From the NCBI RefSeq assembly GCF_035222375.1, contig NC_085888.1, positions 992,001 to 1,056,000 of the forward strand: a stretch of 64,000 nucleotides of DNA. Reading direction: 5' to 3'. This DNA comes from Podospora pseudocomata. Taxonomy: Eukaryota; Ascomycota; Sordariomycetes; Sordariales; Podosporaceae. Shown piece after piece: positions 10,808 to 23,573 of the stretch (position 1 is the stretch's first letter; the number at the start of each line of letters is the position of its first letter). The position numbers and the translations under genes are program-made. The notes beneath the pieces were generated by a model, which saw only the letters and a list, made by a program, of their open reading frames with translations, had not been told where the DNA came from and searched no databases.

Positions 10808-13800
10808 GATGGGCGGCAGATGCTCAAAAATGGATGTCAGATGTGTACCAAGATGGGAATAACACAGCCCTGTTGGACTTTCTTGGACAAATGAAGAAAA
10901 GTAACAAAGTCAGGGACGAAGACGGGGACGGGGTACGTCAGTGCTGTACACGCGCGGCTGCAGCAATACACGCGAAGAGGCTCAAAAAGAAGACAACAAG
11001 AGAAGGAGGGGAGAAGAACGAGATCGAGGCAAGCCTCAGTCTGCGGGGGATGTGATCAAAGCTACTTAGTGACCTTGGGTAATCATGGCATGTACACGCA
11101 GCAACGGGGCCCATCCGTCCACAACGACAGCCGAAGCATCTGGGGTGCAACTCTGCGGCGTACATTGCGGCACATGTTATTATTGAGATGGCGACAGGGC
11201 CCTCTACCTGCGTGTGCAGCTAGGGAAAAGTTGGGATGAGATTGTACCGCTCTTGGCCCTCCATTGCAGAAGGGGCTTGGGTGCTCTTTTTGGAGAGGAG
11301 GCTGTTGCTTGAAGGGCCTGCTTGCCCCCTGTTCCCCGTCAGCTCCTTGGCAAGGGTAGGGAGTGAAAGAGGGGGGGGGAGGGGTTGCATTGGCACTTGC
11401 TGAGGGAGGGTGCTGAGATGGTCTTGTCCTGGGAACGAGACTCGACTCGAAGAAAATAGACAGTTGAGACAAATAATGTACACTTGCACTGGCTTTTCCT
11501 CTGAAATGTGTATAATCTGAGCCCTTGAAAGAATGAGATGTGGGTGGGAAACAACCAACTACCGTAGGCAGGTAGGGAAAACTGAATTTCCAGGTCAGCT
11601 TCCACAACCCTTCCATGCCAACCCGGGAATAGGAGTGGCCATCTTGGATAGAACGCATGGCCATGGTCCGTGGTCGTGTGCCGCTCCGGGGATCATTGAC
11701 GACATGATGCCAGGGCCATTTCTCAGTTGATTCCGTAGGGCTGCCGGGATACTTGCGATGAGGTGCAGCACAGCGTATGTGGGCATGTTTCGGTAAATTG
11801 GGCCTCCTGTGTACACCCATTTTTTTTTCATGCCCAGGGAGCACTTTCATCTCGAGGAGAGGTAGTATCGCGTGCATTTTGCCCTAGCGGTTTGTTCGTG
11901 TACCCTTTTCTTAACCGCCGGCCTGACTTGTAAAGCGGCGCAGTCTGAGAAGTGCGGAATTTGCTGCAGCAGAGGCAACCATGCCTATTGGCCAGTATCC
12001 TCGGCATACAGTCCCATAGTATGGCCGGCAGAATTGTCATTTCGCAGACCATACTTGGAGAAGTGCTCGCCCAGTGAGAGCGCCATTCAGAGCTCTTCGA
12101 GAGCAGAAAACGGTGACATACTGACAAGTGACGAGGAGAGGGGTGATGAGGGGTTCCATGGACAGACTGACGGATAGGGTTGATGTGCATAGGTACATAC
12201 AGGGGGCTGAGGCGATGTGATGTTTCCCATTGGCCATACAGAATCTGCAAGACGTGCTCTCAGTGAGATCCTATTTTTGTTGGTTCCCAATACAGCAAAG
12301 CGTCTTGAGAAAAAAAAAAGACGTGCATGCAGCCTTTGCAGAATTTGGCCGTAGAGTCGTAACTTGGCGGGATCTGTATGGTTTGCAGTGGAAGCGAGCG
12401 TGGGCGATGATCAGAGTATTTCAGTGTCTATTGCGGGAATAGAACAGTATATTGGGTGCCTGGATGCAACCTCTCAGGCCTGTCGAATCGCTGCTCTCTG
12501 ATCACCATGCATCTCTTCCACCGATGGTAAATTCGGGGGCCCCCCGCCATGGCTGTCCGTCTGGGGAATCTCTTGGTTGCGGCACTCAGTCGGCACTAAT
12601 TAGGACCTGGCATGATTAGAACGAATGACCTGCATGTAGCAGTAGCAACACTTGTTGTTTGCTTCGTTTCTCTAAACAGGGAGAAGAAAAGCGCGTGGGC
12701 AATGGGAGGGCGGGCTGATGGTGTCATTGTTCCTCCGTCAGTCAGTGTAACGGCAATTGCTAAATAAGCAGCCATGACAAGCGCCTATAACGCACCAACC
12801 TGATGGCATTGAATACAGTCGATATACAGCCACCATAACGATGATGCTTGTGGGCATATGTAAGAAGGCCGTTGATGGTGTCAACGTTGGTGATAATAGA
12901 CAGTAGTTTGCGCTAGGGGCGCTTAATCTGCCACTGCCGATTCGTCTGATCAGTGGGCAAGTCAAGACCCGGTCACGCCACCCGGGACGGGCCTGATGCT
13001 TCTAGTGTGCAATTCAGAACTTCAGACTTCGGGTCGCTCGGTGGGTGTGTGTGGTTCACTGCGCAAGTTGCTTCTCGATTAGGTATGGTCCTAGCTCACT
13101 GCCGCGAGGCGGGCGCTTGTTTCAAGTTTGTGATACGCCGCGCTTGTGTGACGAGCGCTTCTGTCTTAAGGAACTGGGCTGTGGCGTCGTACTGAAGCAA
13201 GGGGAATGCAGTATCGGAGGTGTTCCGAGCCCGAGAGGGTGGTGATGCTGCGCATATCTGACGGCATACGTAGAGAAGAAGAGTTGGTTGATATCGAAGC
13301 TTGTTCGACCTGCGGGAGGTTCCGGTTCATCGCAAACCTCTTCCCTATGGAGGGGTTATTATAAAGTGAGGTGATACTAGGTACCTGCTGATCTTGTTGA
13401 TGGTGTCTGATGTCTTGGGAGAAGCCAGTGTACAGATATTTACAAGTTACAATATCCTTTCTGCGATGCATTATGACCTGCTGTTGGCTGAGGTGATCGA
13501 TAAGATCGTGGTCCAAACTCTTGGCTTCCAGCATAACCCCGCTCTCCTTCACAAGGTCCGTGCATTAAAGCTTTCGGCCGGGCGCTTAGCACTATTAATA
13601 GCGCTATGAAGCGATCATTACAGCTTGGCATCGGCTTTGGCAGCTGCCCAACAGGAGTTCTCCACTCTGAACCTCACCTCCTCACCTGCACCGTTGAGTC
13701 TTGCTTCTATGTACCTAATCAACTCAACTGCTCAGACAAATTCAGAAACCCGTTGCCCGGATCAACAAAACTGGCAAATGTAACCATCCTGCATCTGGAT

Positions 13801-16800
13801 CCGGATCCAAATGTGGCTTCCAGCAGTTTCACGGCTTCTTTTCTTGGGGGCTTAAACCTGTTACACCAGCATCTAACCGCCATCTTGATCGAAGCATGGA
13901 CGTTCTACGCACCAAGCCTCCGCCGTAGATCCATACCGTTGGGTCTGCCACGAGGCGCGAGGACGTCCCCCCGGTTCATTCAGGTACCTACCTACTCTCT
14001 TTGCAGTTCCCGGTGGTTCAACATGCCCCAGTACACAAAATAACCAGATTTGGCTTTTTTCCTCTCTCTCGTATTCGTCGAATAGGCATCTGCTACGACA
14101 AAGGCATTGGTTGTGTTGCATTCGAGGTCACATTGGCCCACAAAACATGCTCCTTTTATCCTATCCCTTTCCAGCCTTATAGGTTTGGTTTTCTACCCGC
14201 AACCCCGGGGTTTGTGCCTGGGTCGATCGCGGGAGACCTGGAGATAGAATACCCGCAAATAGGTGCTGCTTTGCTATCTATGGAAGCGTACCCCGCAGCC
14301 CTTGCTACCTTAGCCAGACCTTCACAGTTCTCGCTTCACCTCGACGCTTGCTTGCTGCCATGTTCAGCATCAATACTTCCAATTTAGTAACGTTTCTACT
14401 TACACTTCTGGGACAAGCACTCGGCTCTTGCTCCTCTGCCAGGCAAAGTTGCTGGCCCCGGGACGTCCCGTCGTTGGCGGCGACAGAGAAGGCCGTAGAA
14501 GGGAAGAAGGTTGCTAGGCGCGGCGTAGTGATGATAACATATCGTTATGGGCGGGAGGACGGACCCAAGCGAGACTCCCGAAATCCCATCGGCCGATTCA
14601 CCACGTTGATGAATGATGGCTTGGCCACGTGGGAAGGTCGGCTGGCTGGGGGCTGGGGCACATCAAGTCCCGAGCCTGTAGCAAACGGTCCGATCAGTAC
14701 CTACATACCCCAGCTTGGCTTAAAGAGCCCCCGCACAGCCTCAGCGCAGGTCGAGGATGTTGCCTAGTTCGTGTTGCACCACGACAGACGAAACTGCTCT
14801 GCTGCATGCTGCACCTTACAGAAAAGATGCTACCAGCTTACTCACCGCCAACACCACAGGGCGCCCCTCAACCGCATTTCACTCGGTCAAGGAGGGGGAA
14901 TGGGAGCGACAAGCACCTGCCACGAGGGCACTTATGGTACCGATGTACTTCCAACATGAAACAGTTTCAGGTTCAGAGCTGCTGATGTGTACAGCATCTC
15001 CCACATCTTGACCTGTTGGTTTATTCTCGTTTTTCAGCTCTCCATCCGGCATCTCCATCATTCATTGTCTCTCCATGTCCATCGAAAATAACAATTTCTC
15101 GGATTGCCACCGCAGATCACTCAGCCAGCCGTACGCACTCTAAAGAATACGAATTATCGGCCGCAGAGTTGTCGCCATGCTCCGGCCTGCGAGCTTCCGG
15201 TGTATTTGCTCCGCGAACGCTTATGTAGGCTCGCGGGACAGCCACTCCTATTGTCTCTTTCACACTCACCAAGTGGTCCGGAATAAGGCCAGGCCGAGGT
15301 TCAAAGGTCCTTCAAGCTCATAGGGCTGATCGGGTCAATGTGGCAGGCCGCTGCCGGTGGTGTTCTGGGGTAACAGCCGGCTTGTATCCGTCTTTCCGCA
15401 GCAGACATCTCTCCTAGAACATGCCTGGCTTCCTTTTCTCCGTGTGGGGACCTCGCATCAGGTGCCGCGTCCACTGAGTGTTTGACTCCTAGCTGGATAA
15501 CTTCGAAACAAGGCCCCCAATTGTTGACAGTCTCGCTGGTCAGCGCCGGGTGGCAAGCGTCAACCCCATTTCCCCAGATCCCTCCCACGCGGTTAATGTG
15601 CCGGCCGTTTTTGAAGTATGGATATGGATGAGATAGTGTTCTGACAGAGCATGTGGGTGCCTGAGGCTGACTGCAGACCCCAACCCAGATTCGTCCTCGC
15701 CACTATATCCATACGTACTACCTAGCTGATACAGTTGTGCTGCAAGTTGTACCCTCCCACCAGAGGCCAGGCATGCGGCAGGTCTTGCTGTCAAGCTCAC
15801 ATGGGCCTCGACCTGGCGTCGGTGGCGCTCCGGTGAGTCTCTCCTGGCAGAGATCGTCGCTCGATCAACAGTATGCCTTTTCTCTAGGGCTGGTGTTACT
15901 CGTGTGGTTTACGAGTAAATCAGGGAGCCTTGAGATCTAGGCCGAAGCAGCGTTACGACATGGCCGATATTACTGCGACCTTTCATTACAGAAAATCAGC
16001 CAATCATGTCGGTGTCCTTACGAGCTCGGGAGTGTACCAGCTAGCTTCGCTCCTATTTTCACCAGCCATCTAGTCTTGGAAAGGGGGGGCAAAGTTGCTC
16101 CTGGGCCAGAACGGCTCGGCCTATTTATTTTGACTGCACGGTCGGCGGGTATTACTGAGCTTTATCTTGATATGCATACGCAGGTGCTCCGACCGAGGCC
16201 AGCCTGGTAGCAAAAGACAGACCGTGGTAAAGCTACTATCGGGATGACAATATCACCAATATCGTGGCCGCGCGAGGAGGTCATCCTCTTACCACGAGGT
16301 CTGTATCATCCGGCGGCTTCCTGTTTCGGGGAAGGTTATCCGTCATGCACATATTAAATGGCTGGCATTGAACACAGAATTACCTCGTCAACTGGGTCGG
16401 TCATTCGATCACATGCTGGTCTCCAGGGGGGAAGGTGATGAGTATACAAATCATTGTCCAATCACATCGTCAAGCAGAGCTAACCCAGCCCTTGCCTGAG
16501 GGCCATGGTCTGACGACGACTTTGCATATTCGAGCTTTGTTTTTGCACACTCCTATTTCATCCCCTTTCTTCTCACTGGACTTTCTTCCCCTTTTCATCG
16601 ACCGAGATGGAAGGCCGAACTATGCGACCTTTTCTTGTCGAAAGTGTCAGAGGTATGAGGCTGACACTTGATGTCTTGTTTTCTGGGCCATGCGGCACGG
16701 GGGAAGTACTTATGGTACTCAGTTACGTTACAGAAGATTATCGTGAGGCTTGATTGTGTGGCAGGTAAGCAGCCACCGCTCCTCCACCAGTGCTGGAGGA

Positions 16801-18230
16801 ACCCCTAACTTTTGTCGTTTTCTTCTCCACGACGGTACGTCAGGGTGTATATATGGGAAAGGTGGGACAGGTTTGGTTATGTTACGTGGGTTGTTTTGGT
16901 GTGGGGGTACGTAAGTGGGTAAGGGGTGGGAAGAAGAGGGATGTTTTTGGGGGGTGGTTTGACTGACTGAGTCAATTACCTTTTTACTTGTTACATCGTC
17001 TTTAAATAACATTCAGATCACCACTAGCAATTGGGTCACGTATCAGCAGTGAGGTAGAATACCTAAAGTTATCAGCTATGAACATTTTTGTTTAGGCTTC
17101 TTTAAATACGGGGCGGGAGGGCAGAATGTATTCTCTAGCTATGGTAAGATAGAAAGCTAGCTGAGTGAAATGAGAACTACCTCACCTTTGACATAGTGCC
17201 TACCTCGAATAATACCTACCCACACAAGCTAAAAGTGAAGCATGAAAGACCAGTATTCCATCAACAAAAGCAACACAACCCCTTTTCTTTACCAGTTTCG
17301 TGACGAACACAGACTAATCTCCATGGTGGAAACCCCTCCCTCGTCTCACGGGCAAAGCAACAACAATCTATACTTCCCCCATCATCTCCAGCTAACCACA
17401 ATAACCCAAGTAAAGCAAAGTATGTCAAGTCTCGGTTTTGATTTCATCATTGGAAGTTGATGAGTCTCTTGTTTCAGAGCATCCAACAGCGCGCACGAAC
17501 ACAAACACACTCAGGGGTTCAGGGGCTACCTTAACCATCCCGATTTGTTCAAGCACAACAAGACCTTTGTTAGTCCAACTCTCTCTCTATTGAACCGAAG
17601 CCTGACGCATTATAAGGCAAAAACAACACCAAAGTAACCACCCAGGCTGAGCCGCATCTCTCGACTTGGAGCGCAGACTATCTTAGGTGAATGAGCCTGT
17701 CAACATAGTTGCTCTCTCTATGAGACCTTGACACAAAACCCTATATTCATTAACGGAGAGGAGCTCACGTATCTCCTCCCGACCCGCTTCCCTACAGAGT
17801 CAATTGCCAGCTAGTTAACGTTGTGCCCGTGTTGTTGATTCCCATTTTTTGATCACGATAACTCAACTCACACCACCCTCCAACATCCCAAACCCAGCTA
17901 GACTTCATTAAAAATTGTTAAAAAAAAAGTTATCATGATCCGATTATCAAAAATCAAAGACCACTTCACTTCTAAGTAAGAGTACATGCCTACCCGTCTA
18001 AGAAAAAAAAAGACGACGAGGCCAAAAAAAGAGAGTTAGAGAAACCATGCTGTAAAGAAAGAGCATTCCCCCAAACACATGAGAGTCCTTGTATCTTTTT
18101 TTTGATTACTTCCTTTCCCCCTCCCCCCCCATTCGACTTGACCATTGTGCAGCGCCTCCCGTCCGAATCATCGTCTAACCAAACGTAAAAACATAAAATA
18201 CCCCATGATCTGGAAAAACCCATGCCTCTT
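10808..18230. other. Long gene-poor stretch (7.4 kb)
   Basis: No coding gene can be supported. The longest frames (264 aa on the minus strand at 11083-11877, 145 aa on the plus strand at 13606-14043) have unusual composition rich in His, Cys, Trp and Pro, with no domain and no codon pattern like the neighbours. The interval lies upstream of the transcription factor start and downstream of the cytidylyltransferase stop. It could hold a long promoter or 5' leader of the regulator, or non-coding transcripts. I saw no tRNA, rRNA or repeat structure in it. Confidence 0.5.
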
Positions 18231-19859
<1,629 letters not shown>

Positions 19860-20848
19860 GGTGGATTGGTAGTTTGGTGTTTGTCCGGTAGGTACTAAGA
19901 AGAAGGCGAAGGAACCGTAACCGGGACAGCGCCTGCAAAAGAAAGACCGGGCACGATGGGGAAAGCGCTGGGTTTTGTGGGGCCTTCAGCGCAACTTTGT
20001 GCTTCGCGGGAGGGACGATGCCTGTAGCGAAACGGTCAAGGTCGAGATGAGCGGGGACCGTGGATTCTGCCAGGGATTGGTGCAGGTTAGCGGATGCAGC
20101 TTGATATGTTGTTGAGTTCTTCAGGGCAACCACAGCTGTGACGCGCTTATATGGAGGAGTGATAGAATGAAGAAGCCAAGGCGACGCTTCACATGCAGAT
20201 GCGACAAAGGCCAAAGACGTCAGATCTTGGGGTTGGTGGCACTCACCACTAAGGATTTAGAGCGAAAACCGGGAATCTGGGACACGATCGGATTGGATTC
20301 GATGAACCTATCCGTACGGATACACACCTTTGGATGGAAGATGCCAATCAGCGTGATGTGTGTGCTCTTCCTCTCTATGTACTATAACAATGCGAACGCG
20401 TCCGAGGGGCAAGCTGTCCTGTCGAGTCCCGACAAGGGGAATTTCTCGAACAAATTTCCTTTGGATGCTTCAAACGTCAGGGGGCTGCTTCGCAATCCCT
20501 GCCCCATTCCCGCGACTGCAGCAGCTGCTTGCAGTGCCGTCACGTCATTACCTGGTCTGTGCCCCGGCTTGTTTTGTTTGACACCTGTAGAAGCCCAGCG
20601 CTTTGATTGGTTGACGATTCAAGACTCTTCTTCATCAACACCATCGAGTTTCATAGTCTTTGCATAAGGTAGTGATGAATGTGAGAACTTTTCATTCGGT
20701 TTTGAATCTCGATTTCCTCATAAAATTCATCTCTTTTCTTTCATTAGAAAGATAGGAGCATCTATCTTAGCGCCATCTCTAAAGTCTGAACAGCCTCCAC
20801 CTAGAGACACGGATAAATGAACAACACCAGCCAAACTCAGAATCTCAC
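19860..20848. other. Upstream region of the cytidylyltransferase gene
   Basis: Holds the PCT1 promoter. A 166-aa plus-strand frame (20167-20667) has no recognisable domain, no convincing splice context and mixed composition, so it is not called as a gene. Confidence 0.5.
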
Positions 20849-21445
20849 CTAATATGACCTCTCCCCTACAGAATTTCCTCCTGGCTCATACCTAGCAACA
20901 ACATAAACTCCTCTCTTTCCATCCCTACTCACACCCTCCACAGCTGCAATCCCAACCCTTCTTGTTCTCGGCCACATACACTGAGTATAATGCCCAGTCA
21001 CCCACTCCGCCGGATCCCCCACTTTCTGCCCCCTATACCATCGCCCTTCGTTCAGCCAGCTCCTCGTCGCATTCACACATGGTTATTTCTTGATTCCACC
21101 GCCTCTCACCCAGTAAATGTTCTCTCCTTGACTAGTGTCGGCTGCATGCTGGAGTTTGCCGATGTTTTTGGCTAGGTGTTCTGCCCATTGACGGGCGGAG
21201 TCTTCGAGGAATTTGTCATAGGTAAGAGGGGGAATGTTTCTAGAGCGGCGGAGGGAGTTGTGGAGGGTGAGGGCTTTCAGGATGTCTGAGGGGTTGGTGG
21301 CGTTGGAGGGCGCAAGAGAAGATGGCTCGGGTGCGTCTTCTTCAGAGGGGATTATAGGTGTATTACTGTCAACTACATGGGGTGGAGGGAGTGACTGTTT
21401 CTTGAGTAATTCCTCGGTGTCCTGTATCTCCTGCTTGTTTGCCAT
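20849..21445 (-). pseudogene. CAP-superfamily (SCP/PR-1-like) protein gene, interrupted
   Basis: Encodes a CAP (cysteine-rich secretory/antigen 5/PR-1) domain. Seen in order: ALTLHNSLRRSRNIPPLTYD, ARQWAEHLAKNIGKLQHA, GENIYW, ATRSWLNEGRWYRG, EWVTGHYTQCMWPRTRRVGIA and VYVVARYEPGGN. These cover the family's HN-R, GEN-W, GHYTQ-W and C-terminal Y-P-GN blocks, with both cavity histidines. The two halves lie in one reading frame but are separated by an in-frame TAA at 21085-21083. A GT-AG intron that both removes the stop and keeps frame was not found; the nearest candidate is 47 bp and shifts the frame. CAP proteins are normally secreted, but the first Met in frame (21445) is followed by a hydrophilic stretch, so an upstream signal-peptide exon may be missing. 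Either a recently inactivated gene, a read-through gene or a sequencing error. Confidence 0.7.
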
Positions 21446-22631
21446 GACTACGACCAACTGACTTGAATGAGGGTGTGGGAAACCCCGGGTTGGTAAGTTG
21501 TTGTTCTATTGATGTATCGAGAAAAATCAGAACAAAAAAGTCAAGAAACAGGCAACCAAGCCTATATCTTCTCATAAATCGGCATATTGAGTGGGCTTTT
21601 AACCCTTATAATTAGCCTCCTGACTGAGTCAACACGGCATGGCCGTCAACTCTGAGTCGGTATTGGCCGATATTCGGGTCATCTCCCCCTCTCAGCCTTA
21701 CACATCGAAACGGAAGACCCGAGCCCTGTATTGAACAAGGTAGTAATCATCAATCTCACTGCATCCAACAGCTGGTCAATTCCCCATGCATAGATAAAAA
21801 ACAGTGACAATGCTGATATGAGGAGCGGGATGCCAGATCCATTGTATAAGGAGGTAAGAACGCCGAGACCCAAAAACTGGAACCACGAAATCATGTAGCA
21901 CCCCGAAAGCTTTCCTTGGGTATCACATTGACCAATACTCTCCTCTGAATGCTCTCTCCAACTTCCAGTCAGCTTCCAGCTGTCATTCCCAACACTGAAT
22001 CTTGCCCTCCCAAATCCCAATCAAGCCATTGTATCTCACCCATACCGGCTCTTTTTGACAAGACATTCCGGCGAGTACACCAACTGCAGAACACTTAGAT
22101 GCATGTCGCCCAAGCTCAAACCAAGATTTTATATTGAGGATGAATTTGAGGTGTAAGTGCGATTGATAACACTGATAACAGCCAAGATTGCCTTATCACC
22201 GCGCACGAGCCACTAGCCGCAGATCCACACAAAACGTCTCCCTTTTCCGGTTTTGGCTGCGCAACAAGCCACAAACCTCGTCAGTGGCGGGGGAGTGGCC
22301 GTTGAGGTCACGTCATAGGCTTGGTCTGTGCTTTCGGGCAGATGGGTGATGATGGTATCGAAAGGTGAGCTCGACATGGGAAAATGAGCACGGCTCGAGA
22401 CTGAAGGAATACGATGTTCAAATGATGGATAGAACACTAGTAATATAGATGCGAATGCCTTCGATTCATGCATTGTTGTAAAAAAAACTATAGGATTCAT
22501 TATCATCACCTACCTCCACACTCTCATTAGAGCTCAATTCTCATAACCGAACCGCCCCCGAAGCTATCAGGACCAAAACACCCATCATAAACTATGGAAC
22601 CCAAAAACTCTCGCAAATACCATGCTTATGC
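21446..22631. other. Intergenic spacer with short unassigned frames
   Basis: A minus-strand frame from a Met near 21894 to 21679 would encode about 71 residues with two hydrophobic stretches. Another minus-strand frame lies at 22213-22509. Neither has a recognisable domain or clear gene context. Nothing else is supported. Confidence 0.4.
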
Positions 22632-23573
22632 TTATACCGTCCCAAGTATCTGCCCCGTCGCCTCCTGCTGCTGCTTCTTCACAGCAGCACCCTTCTTCTT
22701 CCCATGCCTGGCACACCAATTGCTGTGCCTCGGACTAGACCTTTCACATTTCTTCCTGGCCCCTTCCTCCGCCTTTGGCCCAAACTTCTGCGTGATATCA
22801 CAATACTCATACTTCTCCCCCATCCAATCCTTGATGTGCGTCTGCAACTGACACCTACTCACCACACACTTCCTGCAAAGTGCCTGCCCTCTGACCCTGA
22901 GACATATCAACGCCTTACTCTCCTCGGGACCCAACCCCTCCTTTGGCCCTGGCTCGTTCTTCTGGGTCAAAAGTGATGGCTTGGCCGCGACATGCTGCCC
23001 GGCCAAGTGCCAAGCCCATTCTAGCTCGTTGGGCCCGGCGCGGTGAACAGCCAGCGGGACGATGCCGTGGAGCCGGCGGTGGATGGAGTAGAGGTTGGAG
23101 TTGGTCAACCCAAAGCAGGTGCTGTCGATTGGGTCGAGAAAGTCAAAGATGGCGTAATGGATCTCGGGGGGGAGGTCCATGAGCTGGAGGCGGCCGCCAG
23201 GGCGGTGGTGGTGGGGGAGCGGTTCCTTATCTGTGACGGAATAGGAACGGCGAGGGGGCCCGAGGGGAGGTCGGCGGGGTGCAGCGACAGGACGGGGCGG
23301 TTGTTGCTGTAGCTGAAGCTGCCTGTTGTGTTCCTCTGACGGGCTGGTTACTGTGGAGGATTGACGAGAGTCCTGTGAGAACCCGGGCGATGGTGGAGGG
23401 GAGTGGATGGTCTGGAGTGTGAAGACTGGTGGTTGAGGAATGCAGTAGTCGTGGTGAGTGTGTGACCTTCGTGGAGCACGCTTGTTGTCTCCGTTCCTTA
23501 CGAGGCTTTGCTCGTTTAACCAATGCTCCTCCCTGGTATAGGGAGAGGGGACCTGCTCCAGCATAGTAAGCAT
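22632..23573 (-). CDS. F-box protein with Cys-rich C-terminal region
   Basis: Single-exon, 313 aa. Residues 1-125 are disordered, Pro/Ser/Gln-rich. An F-box follows at about 130-170: LMDLPPEIHYAIFDFLDPID then CFGLTNSNLYSIHRRLHG. This is the motif that binds Skp1 in SCF ubiquitin ligases. The C-terminal part has paired cysteines (LCRKCVVSRC, then KYEYC) and a lysine-rich tail (RHGKKKGAAVKKQQQ). This arrangement occurs in many fungal F-box proteins whose substrates are unknown. The Met at 23573 is the first in frame (MLTMLEQVPSPYTREE). Substrate and pathway cannot be inferred. Confidence 0.82.
   Translation of the reverse strand: MLTMLEQVPSPYTREEHWLNEQSLVRNGDNKRAPRRSHTHHDYCIPQPPVFTLQTIHSPPPSPGFSQDSRQSSTVTSPSEEHNRQLQLQQQPPRPVAAPRRPPLGPPRRSYSVTDKEPLPHHHRPGGRLQLMDLPPEIHYAIFDFLDPIDSTCFGLTNSNLYSIHRRLHGIVPLAVHRAGPNELEWAWHLAGQHVAAKPSLLTQKNEPGPKEGLGPEESKALICLRVRGQALCRKCVVSRCQLQTHIKDWMGEKYEYCDITQKFGPKAEEGARKKCERSSPRHSNWCARHGKKKGAAVKKQQQEATGQILGTV

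Noticed and set aside
11083-11877. 264-aa open frame on the minus strand
   Set aside because: Composition rich in His, Pro, Trp and Cys, no domain, no splice or promoter context; overlapping frames are equally open.
20167-20667. 166-aa plus-strand frame upstream of PCT1
   Set aside because: No domain and no coding-like pattern. It lies in the PCT1 promoter region.
21679-22020. Hydrophobic minus-strand frame, possible small membrane protein
   Set aside because: Only the last ~71 residues follow an ATG, and there is no homology that I recognise. Left unassigned.
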